Notes under the pieces: generated by a model
Told to the model about the DNA's origin: nothing
The model's database searches: none
The model's input: the letters and a program-made list of their open reading frames with translations, nothing else
Translations under genes and position numbers: made by a program
NCBI GenBank assembly: GCA_025774805.1
Contig: JALGZR010000008.1
Location: 22,604-86,603, forward strand
From: a bacterium
GTDB taxonomy: Bacteria; ARS69
Reading direction: 5' to 3'
Length of the DNA stretch: 64,000 nucleotides
In this document: positions 9,172-17,497 of the stretch, one piece after another
Layout of the letters: each line of letters starts with the position of its first letter
Position numbering within the stretch: position 1 is the first letter of the stretch

Positions 9172-9906
9172 GTGAGTCTCTGGTACCGGTTCTGCCGGAG
9201 CCTGGTGTTCGCTCTCGGGCGGACTCTCTGGGGGCTCCGGTTGGAAGGAAGGGAGAACGTCCCCGCCACGGGACCCCTCCTCGTGACCTCCAACCACATC
9301 AGCTTGCTCGATCCGCCGATCTTGGGCTGCGTGTTCCCGCGCGAAGTGGGGTTCGTGGCCAAGCGTGAGCTGTTCGAGGTGCGCGGGCTCGGTGCGCTGA
9401 TTCGGTCGCTCAACGCGATTCCGGTCGACCGGGCTCGTCTCACCGTCACGACGCTGCGCGCCCTCGAGAGGTTTTTCTCGGCGGAGAAGGCGCTGGTCTA
9501 CTTCCCGGAGGGGACCCGCTCGAAGAGCGGTCGCCTCGGGAATCCGAAGGTCGGGATCGGGATGGTGCTGGACCGTTTTCCGGTCACCATCGTTCCGGTC
9601 CACATCGAAGGCACGAACTCTCTCCTCCGGTGCCTGTTCCGGCGGGAGCGAATGCGTGTGACCGTGGGTCGCCCGTATTCGCTCCCGAGGGAGGAGGGGG
9701 CCACCTCCGAGCGGCGGGAACGCTACCGTCGCACGGCGGAAGCGGTCATGGACCGGATCCGCCGACTGAAGGAGAGGGTCCCCCGTGCCGACGATCGGGA
9801 GACGGGTCCGCCGGCCGGGCGGGAGGACGAGGCCGCGATGCGCGGAATCGCCGATGCCGGCCGATCGGCCCCGAATACGAAGGAAGGGATGGAAACGAGC
9901 GAATGA
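9172..9906 (+). CDS. plsC: 1-acyl-sn-glycerol-3-phosphate acyltransferase (PlsC family)
   Basis: This 244-residue (from GTG 9172) membrane-associated acyltransferase of phospholipid synthesis has the catalytic HX4D motif as His42-Asp47 ('NHISLLDPP'). It also has 'GFVAKRELFEVRGLG', the glycerophosphate-binding 'FPEGTRSKSG' box and 'IVPVHIEG'. The frame extends upstream to an ATG at 9076, but that extension is Pro-rich, lacks family similarity and contains a hairpin. GTG 9172, preceded by a GGAGG about 12 nt away, is therefore preferred. The last 40 residues are low-complexity. It overlaps rpsA by 4 nt. Confidence 0.9.
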   Translation: MSLWYRFCRSLVFALGRTLWGLRLEGRENVPATGPLLVTSNHISLLDPPILGCVFPREVGFVAKRELFEVRGLGALIRSLNAIPVDRARLTVTTLRALERFFSAEKALVYFPEGTRSKSGRLGNPKVGIGMVLDRFPVTIVPVHIEGTNSLLRCLFRRERMRVTVGRPYSLPREEGATSERRERYRRTAEAVMDRIRRLKERVPRADDRETGPPAGREDEAAMRGIADAGRSAPNTKEGMETSE

Positions 9907-11780
9907 CCGAGACGACCGGCACGGAGTCCACCTCCGTGCAGGGAAAGGGAAACCGAGAGTCGTCCCCGCGGACGATCGAGACGCGAGCTCCTCGCGTCGA
10001 GCCTCCGAAGTTCGTCAATCTGGCTGACGAGGAGGATGTCGACCTCGAGTCGCCCGAGATTCAGGAGCTGCTCGGGCTCTACGAGGAGACCCTGGGGGAT
10101 CTGTCGGAAGGCCAGATCGTCCAGGGGAGCATCATCAGCGTGGGCGAGAAGGACGTTCTCGTCGACATCGGGTTCAAATCGGAGGGAGTGATCAACCTCT
10201 CCGAGTTCGCCGATCCGTCCGAGGTGAAACCGGGCGACGAGGTTGAGGTCTATCTGGAGCGGATGGAGAACAACGACGGCCTCGTCGTTCTCTCCAAACA
10301 GCGCGCGGACTTCCTGCGGGTTTGGAACAACATCAAGGAGGCCTATGACGATCAGTCGGTCGTCGAGGGTCGTCTCGTGCGTCGGATCAAGGGTGGGGTG
10401 GTGGTCGATCTGTTCGGCGTGGACGCGTTCCTGCCCGGATCGCAGGTGGCGTTGCGCCGCGTACCGAATCTCGATGACCTGATCGGTCAGATTCTCCAGT
10501 TCCGTGTCATCAAACTGAACAAGCGACGCCGGAACATCGTCGTGTCGCGCCGCGTCGTCCTCGAAGAGGAGCGGGCCATCAAGCGCGCCGCCCTCATCAA
10601 GGAGCTGGAGAAAGGTCAGATTCGGGAAGGGCAGGTCAAGAACATCACCGACTTCGGCGCCTTCGTGGATCTCGGGGGAATCGACGGCCTGCTCCACATC
10701 ACGGACATGTCGTGGGGCCGCGTCAGTCACCCGTCGGAGATCGTCACCATCGGAGACACGATCAAGATCAAGGTGCTCGAGTTCGACAAGGAGCGCGAAC
10801 GGATCTCCCTCGGACTCAAGCAGCTCACTCCCTATCCGTGGGAGAAGGTCGAAGAGAAGTACCCGGTCAATACCCGCATCCGGGGTCGCGTGGTCTCGAT
10901 CACGGACTACGGGGCCTTCGTCGAGCTGGAGAAGGGCGTGGAGGGACTCATCCACGTGTCCGAGATGAGCTGGACCCGGCACGTGCGGCATCCGGCGAAG
11001 ATCCTCTCCATCGGCGACGTGATCGATGCGGTCGTGCTGAAGGTCGACCAGGAGAACGAGAAGATCTCCCTCGGCCTGAAGCAGGTCGAACCCGATCCGT
11101 GGCTCACCCTCGACGAAAAGTATCCGGTCGGGTCGAAGTTCACGGGAAAGGTCCGGAACCTCACGAACTTCGGGGCTTTCGTCGAGCTCGAAGAGGGCAT
11201 CGACGGTCTCGTCCACATCAGCGACATGTCGTGGACGAAGCGGATCCGTCACCCGAGCGAGGTGGTGAAGAAGGGAGACGAGGTCGAGGTCGTGGTCCTG
11301 AACATCGACAAGGAGGCCCGGAGGATCTCTCTCGGTCTCAAGCAGGTGCAGGACGACCCGTGGCTCGATCTCTCCGCGAAGTTCCAGCCCGGGTTCGACA
11401 CGCGGGGCACGATCAGCCGCGTGCTCGATCGCGGGGTCGTGGTGGATCTGGAGAACGACCTCGAGGGGTTCGTTCCCATCTCCCACCTGGGTTGGGAGAA
11501 CATCAACTCGCCGGCGGATCTCTTCACCGAGGGGGACGAGGTTCCCCTCAAGGTGATCAGCCTCGATCAGCAACAGCGCCGGATCGTGCTGTCCCTCAAG
11601 GACCATCTCGCCGAGCTGGACGACGAGGAGGAGATGAACTTCCGGGCCGAGGTGCAGCGGCGCGCCGGAGAGCGGGCCGAGGCGGGCCGGGCCGAGGCGG
11701 CCGAGGGGAAGGGAAAAGGCGACGGAGATCCCGACGCCTCCACCCTCGAGGAGATCGAGAAGTCGCTGAGTCCGGATTGA
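9903..11780 (+). CDS. rpsA: 30S ribosomal protein S1
   Basis: At 625 residues this is a full-length S1 with six tandem S1/OB RNA-binding repeats. They begin near residue 70 ('GQIVQGSIISVGEKDVLVDI') and recur about every 85 residues, with phrases such as 'NITDFGAFVDL', 'SITDYGAFVELE' and 'NLTNFGAFVELE', each followed by '(H/V)SDMSW' and 'ISLGLKQ'. Repeats 3-5 are the best conserved. The acidic Ala/Glu-rich C-terminal tail is lineage-specific. S1 helps mRNA binding to the 30S subunit. It starts on ATG within the plsC stop codon. The cmk-plsC-rpsA order is typical. Confidence 0.97.
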   Translation: MTETTGTESTSVQGKGNRESSPRTIETRAPRVEPPKFVNLADEEDVDLESPEIQELLGLYEETLGDLSEGQIVQGSIISVGEKDVLVDIGFKSEGVINLSEFADPSEVKPGDEVEVYLERMENNDGLVVLSKQRADFLRVWNNIKEAYDDQSVVEGRLVRRIKGGVVVDLFGVDAFLPGSQVALRRVPNLDDLIGQILQFRVIKLNKRRRNIVVSRRVVLEEERAIKRAALIKELEKGQIREGQVKNITDFGAFVDLGGIDGLLHITDMSWGRVSHPSEIVTIGDTIKIKVLEFDKERERISLGLKQLTPYPWEKVEEKYPVNTRIRGRVVSITDYGAFVELEKGVEGLIHVSEMSWTRHVRHPAKILSIGDVIDAVVLKVDQENEKISLGLKQVEPDPWLTLDEKYPVGSKFTGKVRNLTNFGAFVELEEGIDGLVHISDMSWTKRIRHPSEVVKKGDEVEVVVLNIDKEARRISLGLKQVQDDPWLDLSAKFQPGFDTRGTISRVLDRGVVVDLENDLEGFVPISHLGWENINSPADLFTEGDEVPLKVISLDQQQRRIVLSLKDHLAELDDEEEMNFRAEVQRRAGERAEAGRAEAAEGKGKGDGDPDASTLEEIEKSLSPD

Positions 11781-11799
11781 CTCCCCGGGGGGAATCATC

Positions 11800-11828
11800 T
11801 TGACGTCGCCGGCCCGCGTGGCCAGATT
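11800..11828 (+). promoter_or_regulatory. Predicted promoter for tRNA-Val
   Basis: TTGACG (11800-11805), a 17-nt spacer and CAGATT (11823-11828) stand about 27 nt before the mature 5' end of the tRNA. The -10 match is moderate (three of six consensus bases) and the spacing is ideal. Confidence 0.45.
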
Positions 11829-11855
11829 ACTGGCCGACACGTCGGGGGCGGGGGA

Positions 11856-11932
11856 GGGCGATTAGCTCAGTTGGTTAGAGTGCCTGCTTGACATGCAGGA
11901 GGTCACTGGTTCAAGTCCAGTATCGCCCACCA
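11856..11932 (+). tRNA. tRNA-Val (GAC anticodon), CCA encoded
   Basis: The cloverleaf can be drawn directly: acceptor GGGCGAT (11856-11862) pairs with ATCGCCC (11922-11928), discriminator A, CCA at 11930-11932. The D-arm is AGCTCAGTTGGTTAGAG, the anticodon stem CCTGC/GCAGG holds loop TTGACAT with anticodon GAC, and the T-arm contains GGTTCAAGTCC. It is transcribed between rpsA and infC. Confidence 0.97.
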
Positions 11933-11944
11933 TTTTGCCTCTCG

Positions 11945-11968
11945 CCGGTCGGTTCGGCCGCCGATCGG
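11945..11968 (+). terminator. Hairpin after tRNA-Val
   Basis: CCGGTCGG (11945-11952) pairs with CCGATCGG (11961-11968) including one G-U pair, with an 8-nt loop. It lies 12 nt beyond the tRNA CCA and lacks a T-run. It may end the tRNA transcript or be part of the infC leader (11933-12165), in which I see no other gene. Confidence 0.35.
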
Positions 11969-12150
11969 TAGGGTGGGTTCGTGTCTTCCCGGACAGCCGG
12001 CCGGAAGGGTCTCTCCCGCGCCCCGGGTACGAGCCCTGCCGTGACCGGCTTGCTTCTTTCGGGGGAGCACGGTGGTGGCGTCGCGTCCGAGGCCGCTCCC
12101 GACTCGGGGAGGCTCCCGTCGGCGTTTCACCGCGATGAGAGACGAAGGCC

Positions 12151-12168
12151 AGGAGGATTGAGTCCATC
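12151..12168 (+). promoter_or_regulatory. infC ribosome-binding site and unusual start codon
   Basis: AGGAGG occupies 12151-12156, followed by ATT (12157) and ATC (12166) in the infC frame. The spacing of 9 nt favours ATC. The codon choice would make initiation sensitive to the IF-3 level. Confidence 0.7.
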
Positions 12169-12735
12169 GAACGAGAGCTGAGGGTCAACGAGAGGATACG
12201 CATCTCTCCCATACGCGTCGTCGACGAGGAAGGGGAGATGCTGGGAATCATGAGCGCGGACGAAGGCCGGGCCATCGCCCGCGAGCGGGGGCTGGACCTC
12301 GTGGAGGTCTCGCCGAACTCCCGGCCTCCCGTATGCCGGGTCATGGACTTCGGCAAGTACAAGTACGAACAGAACAAGAAGGACCGCAAGGCCCGGAGCA
12401 AGCAGCACCAGCAGCAGCTCAAGGAAGTGAAGTTCCGCCCGAAGATCGAGCGACACGACCTCGAGGTGAAGGTGCGCAACGCGCGGAGATTCCTCGGCGA
12501 GAATCACAAGGTCAAGCTCACGATGAACTTCCGGGGGCGGGAGGTCACTCACTCGGAGATCGGGAAGGCCATTCTCGATCGCGTGGCCGAGGAGCTGAGC
12601 GACGTAGGCAACGTCGAGACCGCGCCCCGAATGGAAGGGCGGCACATGCTGATGCTCCTGAGTCCCAAGAGCGGCGGCGCGAAGAAGCGGAAGGAGTCTC
12701 CGGAAGCCGCCCCGGAGGTCGAAGCGGAACGCTGA
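12166..12735 (+). CDS. infC: Translation initiation factor IF-3, non-canonical ATC start
   Basis: IF-3 binds the 30S subunit, prevents subunit joining and discriminates against non-standard start codons. The N-terminal domain ('LRVNERIR', '[25 protein letters not shown]') and C-terminal domain ('[23 protein letters not shown]', '[12 protein letters not shown]') are complete. The first ATG in frame (12238) would remove about 24 conserved residues. Between an in-frame TGA at 12136-12138 and that ATG there is no ATG, GTG or TTG. ATC at 12166 lies 9 nt after a perfect AGGAGG (12151-12156); ATT at 12157 is the other candidate but directly abuts that site. A non-canonical start is the known basis of IF-3 autoregulation in other bacteria. 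With ATC the product is 189 residues. Confidence 0.93.
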   Translation: MERELRVNERIRISPIRVVDEEGEMLGIMSADEGRAIARERGLDLVEVSPNSRPPVCRVMDFGKYKYEQNKKDRKARSKQHQQQLKEVKFRPKIERHDLEVKVRNARRFLGENHKVKLTMNFRGREVTHSEIGKAILDRVAEELSDVGNVETAPRMEGRHMLMLLSPKSGGAKKRKESPEAAPEVEAER

Positions 12736-12806
12736 AATGGCGTTCCGGGTCCGGGACGCGAGAGTCGCGAGGTTCGGACCGACACGGGAAAGGGGTCGTT
12801 CAAAGT

Positions 12807-12820
12807 CTCCCGCTCGGGAG
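12807..12820 (+). other. Small inverted repeat in infC-rplT gap
   Basis: CTCCCG and CGGGAG are separated by two bases, allowing a tight 5- to 6-bp hairpin about 28 nt before rplT. The 112-nt gap normally holds rpmI in other bacteria but contains no L35-like frame here. A role in rplT translation control is conceivable but unproven. Confidence 0.3.
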
Positions 12821-12847
12821 CCCCCCCACCGAACGAGGTGCAACGTC

Positions 12848-13219
12848 ATGGCACGAGCCGGACGATCGTACGATTCGCGTCGTCGGCGCAAGAGGATCCT
12901 CAAGGCCGCCCGAGGCTACTTCGGGGGCCGCCGCAAGCTCTACACCGTCGCCAAGCACGCCGTCGACAAGGGAAGGCAGTACGCCTACCGGGACCGGCGT
13001 GTGCGCAAGCGCGAGTTCCGGAGACTCTGGATCATCCGCATCAATGCCGCGGCCCGACTCCACGGCCTCTCCTATTCCCGATTCATGAACGGACTCAAGC
13101 AGGCGGGGGTGGACCTCGACCGGAGCGTCCTGGCCGATCTGGCGGTGCAGGATCCTTCGGCGTTCGCCGATCTGGCCCAGCTCGCCAAGGAACGTCTCGA
13201 AACCGCCTCCGCCGCCTGA
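12848..13219 (+). CDS. rplT: 50S ribosomal protein L20
   Basis: This 123-residue protein is an early-assembly component of the large subunit. The basic N-terminal extension ('[19 protein letters not shown]') and globular part ('[27 protein letters not shown]', '[11 protein letters not shown]', '[15 protein letters not shown]') match bL20 throughout. The ATG at 12848 has a GAGG about 10 nt upstream and gives the universal MAR start. The same frame is open back to 12737, but that extension is not part of the family. The C-terminus is a few residues longer than usual. infC lies upstream, while rpmI is missing from its usual place between them. Confidence 0.96.
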   Translation: MARAGRSYDSRRRRKRILKAARGYFGGRRKLYTVAKHAVDKGRQYAYRDRRVRKREFRRLWIIRINAAARLHGLSYSRFMNGLKQAGVDLDRSVLADLAVQDPSAFADLAQLAKERLETASAA

Positions 13220-13226
13220 GGCGCCC

Positions 13227-14255
13227 ATGTCCGAGTCGCCCCGGGAAACTCACGAGCAGGCCCTCCGGGAGATCGAGGCCGCCGAGACCCCCGAACACCT
13301 GGAGACGGTCCGGAGGCGCTACGTCGGCCGCAAGGGAGAGGTCACCGCCTCGCTCCGGGCCGTCTCGGGCCTCGACCCCGCGGAGCGGCCCGCGGCGGGC
13401 CGTGCCTGGAACGAGGTCCGCAAGGAGATCGAGGGCTCTCTCGACGCCCGCCGCGCGGCGCTGGAGGCGAAGGCCGCGGGCCAGGCGAAGCGACCGGCGG
13501 TCGACATCTCCCTGCCCGGGCGGCGACCGGCCTGCGGCGTCCCCCACGTTCTCAGGAGAACGATCGACCGGCTCGTCGAGATCTTCACCAGGATGGGGTT
13601 TTGGGTGGCCGACGGACCCGAGGTGGAGAGCGAGCGCTACAACTTCGAGGCGCTGAACATTCCCGTCGATCACCCGACGCGGGACGAGCACGATTCGTTC
13701 TACCTCGGTCCCGGCGTTCTCCTCCGGACGCAGATGTCCCCCGTGCAGATCCACGTGATGGAGAAGACACCTCCCCCGGTCCGTGTCATCAGCCCGGGGC
13801 GCTGCTACCGCCGGGACAGCTTCGACGCGAGCCACTCCCCGTTCTTCTTCCAGATGGAGGGCTTTCACGTCGCCGAGAACGTGACCCTCGGGGATCTCAA
13901 GGGAACGTTGCGTGAGTTCGTCCTCCGCTTCTTCGGGCGGGGAGTCGAGATGCGATTCCGCGGCAGCTTCTTCCCGTTCACCGAGCCGAGCCTCGAGCTC
14001 GACATCTCCTGCACGGTGTGCGGCGGCGCGGGGTGCTCCGTGTGCAAGCAGACCGGGTGGGTCGAGGTGCTCGGGTGCGGCATGGTGCACCCCCAGGTGC
14101 TCCGAAACGTCGGCTACGATCCGGAGTCGGTCTCGGGTTACGCGTTCGGAATGGGGCCCGACCGGATCACCATGCTCCGCCATCGAATCCCGGACATCCG
14201 TTACCTCTACGAGAACGACGTCCGTTTCCTCCATCAGTTCCGGGGTGCCCCGTGA
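13227..14255 (+). CDS. pheS: Phenylalanine--tRNA ligase alpha subunit
   Basis: This 342-residue catalytic subunit of the alpha2-beta2 class II synthetase has an N-terminal coiled-coil arm (about residues 1-90, basic and Ala/Glu-rich). The catalytic core follows: 'GFWVADGPEVESERYNFEALN' region (split motif 1), motif 2 around 'GRCYRRDSFDASHSPFFFQMEG', and motif 3 'GYAFGMGPDRITML'. A Cys-rich insert (CxxC..CxxC, 'CTVCGGAGCSVC') is present, as in many bacterial PheS. The stop overlaps the pheT GTG by 4 nt, so the two subunits should be made in step. Confidence 0.97.
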   Translation: MSESPRETHEQALREIEAAETPEHLETVRRRYVGRKGEVTASLRAVSGLDPAERPAAGRAWNEVRKEIEGSLDARRAALEAKAAGQAKRPAVDISLPGRRPACGVPHVLRRTIDRLVEIFTRMGFWVADGPEVESERYNFEALNIPVDHPTRDEHDSFYLGPGVLLRTQMSPVQIHVMEKTPPPVRVISPGRCYRRDSFDASHSPFFFQMEGFHVAENVTLGDLKGTLREFVLRFFGRGVEMRFRGSFFPFTEPSLELDISCTVCGGAGCSVCKQTGWVEVLGCGMVHPQVLRNVGYDPESVSGYAFGMGPDRITMLRHRIPDIRYLYENDVRFLHQFRGAP

Positions 14256-16645
14256 GAGTCCCGCTGTCCTGGTTGGAGTCCCTCGCGGAGATTCCGGGGG
14301 ATCGGAACGATCTCGCCGAGAAGCTCACGGCGGCCGGACTCGAGTGCGAGCTGGAGACGCCGGCCGCCGTTCCGGAGACGGTGGTCACCGGCCGGATCCT
14401 GACCTGCGAGAAACACCCGAACGCCGACCGGCTCTCGGTCTGCACGGTCGACGTGGGCGAGGAGACACCCCGCGAGATCGTCTGCGGAGCCCCGAATGCC
14501 GCGGCCGGGGCCGTCGTGTGCGCGGCGCTTCCGGGCACCGATTTGGGCGACGGGCTCATGGTCGCGCGCCGCAAGCTGCGCGGGGTGTTCTCGGACGGCA
14601 TGCTCTGCTCGGCGAAGGAGCTCGGCGTCGCCGAGGACGCGGACGGGATCCTCCTGCTCCCTCCCGAGACGCCGCTCGGGCGCCCGGTGGGCACGGTGTT
14701 CTCCGGGGAGATGGTTCTGGTGACGGAGCCGCCCTCGAACCGGGGCGACACGATGTCCGTCCGGGGCGTGGCGCGCGAAGTCTGCGCGCTCTCGGGAGGC
14801 CGCTTGGAGCGGCCGGTCCCCGACGTTACGGCGGTGGACGATCCGGGGGAGTGGTCGGTCGAGATCGAGGACCCCGCCGACTGTCCGCGCTACGCGGGAC
14901 GGATCGTCAAGGGGGTCGTCCCCGGTCCGTCACCCACCTGGATGGCGGACCGGCTGGCGGCGGCCGGTGTCCGGCCGATCCTCAATCTCGTCGACGTGAC
15001 GAACTACGTGCTCCTCGAGCTGGGCCATCCGCTGCACGCGTTCGACCTCGACAAGTTGACCGGACGCGCCATCGGCGTGCGCCGCGGAGAGCCGGGAGAG
15101 CGTCTGATCACGCTCGACGGCAAGGATCGCGCCACCGGGCCCGAGGTTCTCCTCATCACCGACGGAGCGGGAGGGATTGCCGCGGGGGGGATCATGGGAG
15201 GGGAGGCGACGATGGTCTCGGACTCCACGACCGGCATCTTCCTCGAGGGGGCGAGCTTCTCGCCGGTGCGCGTTCGCGGCGGGGCGCGCGCGATGCGCCT
15301 CGTCACCGACGCGTCGGCCCGCTTCGAACGGGGGGTCGATCCGGAGGGCGTGGCGCCGGCGCTCGATCGGTGCGTCGAGTTGCTGCTCGCGCTGTGTCCC
15401 GGCGCGCGTCTCGTCCACGGAGTCGACAACTATCCCGCCCCGCGGACGGGTCGGGACATCGGCCTGCGCCGCCGCACGCTGCGCCGCATCCTGGGGGTCG
15501 AGATCCCTCCCAAACACGTCCGGAGGATCTTCGCGAGTCTGGAGATCGAGGTGCGGGACGAGACGGAAGAGGGGTGGGAGGTCACCGCTCCGACGTTTCG
15601 TCCCGACCTTCTCGCGGAAGAGGACCTGATCGAAGAGGTCGCCCGGATCTGGGGGTACGATCGCATCCCGGAGCGGAGACAGATCCACGCTTCGGCGAAT
15701 CCGGTGCTCGAGCGACGGGTCGAGGATCAGCGGCGGGCGCGCTCCGTTCTCCTCTCGCTGGGACTCACGGAGGTCGTCACTCCGACCATGGTCGACGGTG
15801 CGCGCGAAGAGCGGGCGGTCGCCGGCGACGACTTCTTCTCCGCTCCCGTCCGGATCGTGAACCCCCTCTCCCAGGATCGAGGCCATCTTCGGGGCTCACT
15901 CGCGCCGTCGCTGCTCACGGTGCTGGCGGCGAATCGAGCCCGCTCGACCTCCGACCTCGCGATCTTCGAGGTGGGCCGCGCCTACGGCGGCGACGTGACC
16001 GAAGGGATCGAGGAGGGTCACCGCGTGGGCGTATTGCTCGCGGGGAGGGGAGCGTCCCCCGGCGCGGTCGGAAGCCCGAAGTCCTGCGATTTCTTTGACA
16101 TGAAGGGTTTGCTGGAAGTATACGTCGAGGAGTACTGGGGTTCGTCGCTTCGTCTCGAGGCGTCGGCTCCGGCCCCCCTGGATCCGACCGGCAGCGCGAT
16201 CATTTTCGTGGAGGGCGTTCGGGTCGGCTACTGCGGGGAGGTCGGAGCCGAGGCCCGACGGATCTGGGAGATTCCCCCCGATCTGCCGGTCGTGATCGCC
16301 GAGATCGATCTCGACGCCTGCCTGCCGCGACCACGGGTCGAGCCGACCTATGCGCCGCTTCCCCGGTTCCCCGGGGTCCACCGTGACCTCGCGTTCGTGG
16401 TCTCGAACGACGTGCGGCACGGGGAGCTCGAGGCGGCCTTGCGCGAAGCGGGAGGAGATCTCCTGGCGGAAGTCGACCTGTTCGACGTCTACGAAGGAGC
16501 TCCCCTGGCCGAAGGGGAGAAGAGCCTCGCGTACACTCTCGTGTTCCGGTCGACCGATCGCAGTCTCGCCGGCGAGGAGGTCGACGTTCGGATCGCGGAC
16601 ATCGTGAACCTCCTCGGGGAGAGACATGGCGCCAAGATCCGCTGA
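14252..16645 (+). CDS. pheT: Phenylalanine--tRNA ligase beta subunit
   Basis: The 797-residue beta subunit carries the tRNA-binding EMAP-like domain at about residues 40-150 ('VVTGRILTCEKHPNADRLSVC'). It then has the B3/B4 editing domain ('PRYAGRIVKGV', 'ILNLVDVTNYVLLELGHPLHAFD'), the B5 domain ('VTAPTFRPDLLAEEDLIEEVARIWGYD'), the catalytic-like fold, and the C-terminal ferredoxin-fold anticodon-binding domain ('YAPLPRFPGVHRDLAFVV'). The start is GTG inside the pheS stop. Its end overlaps the next small gene by 20 nt. Length and domain order are normal. Confidence 0.97.
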   Translation: MRVPLSWLESLAEIPGDRNDLAEKLTAAGLECELETPAAVPETVVTGRILTCEKHPNADRLSVCTVDVGEETPREIVCGAPNAAAGAVVCAALPGTDLGDGLMVARRKLRGVFSDGMLCSAKELGVAEDADGILLLPPETPLGRPVGTVFSGEMVLVTEPPSNRGDTMSVRGVAREVCALSGGRLERPVPDVTAVDDPGEWSVEIEDPADCPRYAGRIVKGVVPGPSPTWMADRLAAAGVRPILNLVDVTNYVLLELGHPLHAFDLDKLTGRAIGVRRGEPGERLITLDGKDRATGPEVLLITDGAGGIAAGGIMGGEATMVSDSTTGIFLEGASFSPVRVRGGARAMRLVTDASARFERGVDPEGVAPALDRCVELLLALCPGARLVHGVDNYPAPRTGRDIGLRRRTLRRILGVEIPPKHVRRIFASLEIEVRDETEEGWEVTAPTFRPDLLAEEDLIEEVARIWGYDRIPERRQIHASANPVLERRVEDQRRARSVLLSLGLTEVVTPTMVDGAREERAVAGDDFFSAPVRIVNPLSQDRGHLRGSLAPSLLTVLAANRARSTSDLAIFEVGRAYGGDVTEGIEEGHRVGVLLAGRGASPGAVGSPKSCDFFDMKGLLEVYVEEYWGSSLRLEASAPAPLDPTGSAIIFVEGVRVGYCGEVGAEARRIWEIPPDLPVVIAEIDLDACLPRPRVEPTYAPLPRFPGVHRDLAFVVSNDVRHGELEAALREAGGDLLAEVDLFDVYEGAPLAEGEKSLAYTLVFRSTDRSLAGEEVDVRIADIVNLLGERHGAKIR

Positions 16646-17000
16646 CCGCAAACGGAAGACGTCCCGCCCCGCGAGTCGGGATCGCTCGACGTCGACGGCT
16701 CGGGCGGTGCCCGAAGGAAGGGGAGTGGATCTGGCACTCCTGGACCAGCTCGAGGGCAAGGTCGACGCCTGTGTCTCGACCATGGCCGAGCTGCGCAAGC
16801 AGAACGGTCTCCTCGAGGAGGAGATCGAGGGGCTCGAGCAGAAGGTCGCGGAGCTCACCGGCGCCCTTGACGAGGCGGGAGACTCCGGCCGCCGTTGCGA
16901 GGAGCTCCTGTCGCGGTGCACGGAGCTCGAGAAGAAGATGGCGCAGGTCCGCGGTCGGATCGGGCGCATGGTCGAGAGGATGAAGGCCCTCGAGGAGTGA
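16626..17000 (+). CDS. Small coiled-coil protein, ZapB-like
   Basis: This 124-residue protein begins with about 35 basic, Ser/Arg-rich residues, then forms one long heptad-like helix ('ALLDQLEGKVDACVSTMAELRKQN', 'GLLEEEIEGLEQKVAEL', 'RCTELEKKMAQVRGRIGRMVERMKALE'). The pattern is that of the cell-division coiled-coil factors of the ZapB type. The call rests on architecture and on its position 75 nt before zapA rather than on a diagnostic motif. The ATG at 16626 lies inside pheT (20-nt overlap). A generic structural coiled coil is the alternative. Confidence 0.6.
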   Translation: MAPRSADRKRKTSRPASRDRSTSTARAVPEGRGVDLALLDQLEGKVDACVSTMAELRKQNGLLEEEIEGLEQKVAELTGALDEAGDSGRRCEELLSRCTELEKKMAQVRGRIGRMVERMKALEE

Positions 17001-17074
17001 CGCCGAAGAGCGGCACCGGCGCGTCGCCGGGCCGAACCGTTCCGGGCCCCACCCGGGAAGATCGAGGAGGTGAC

Positions 17075-17425
17075 ATGAGCTCCGATGCGCGGACGGTGTC
17101 GGTCCACATCCTCGGTCGCGAGTATCGGATCCGATCGACCGAGGACGGGGATTTCGTACGTGAAGTGGCCCGTTACGTCGACGAGCTGATGCGCCAGATC
17201 TCGGAGAAGATGACGTCCGGCACGACGACGCAGATCGCCGTGCTGGCCGCGCTCAACGTGGCGGAAGAGCTGTTCCGGGGGCGGCGCGACGGGGGCGGCG
17301 AGGCCGCGCCCGACGAGCTGGAAGCGCGGATGCGGGGTATGCTGGAACGGCTCGACGAGATCGTCGATCCGACGAGGAAGAGCGACGCGACCGAATCCGT
17401 GTCGACTCCGCTCACCTCGCGATAG
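17075..17425 (+). CDS. zapA: Cell division protein ZapA
   Basis: This 116-residue protein has the ZapA fold: an N-terminal beta part ('VSVHILGREYRIRS', 'FVREVARYVDELMRQI') followed by the helix containing 'TQIAVLAALNVAEELF', and a C-terminal coiled coil. ZapA bundles FtsZ filaments at the Z-ring. The ATG at 17075 is preceded by a strong GAGGAGGTGA site. The longer frame upstream (from 16895) lies antiphase inside the coiled-coil gene. It ends with TAG. The common RNase Y gene (rny) does not follow; ymdB comes directly after a 72-nt gap. Confidence 0.93.
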   Translation: MSSDARTVSVHILGREYRIRSTEDGDFVREVARYVDELMRQISEKMTSGTTTQIAVLAALNVAEELFRGRRDGGGEAAPDELEARMRGMLERLDEIVDPTRKSDATESVSTPLTSR

Positions 17426-17497
17426 GGGCTCGCCCTGCCTAGTCTTCTCGGGGCCCCCTGAGACGCGGGAAGCGACAGGCACGTTCCGAGGGCCGGG

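Noticed and set aside
12737-12847. In-frame extension of rplT read as a diverged L35
   Set aside because: The frame is basic, but it lacks the L35 motif order and is simply the rplT frame extended upstream.
17426-17497. Possible 6S RNA after zapA, its common location
   Set aside because: The gap is only 72 nt and lacks the long closing stem and central bubble; too short for 6S RNA.
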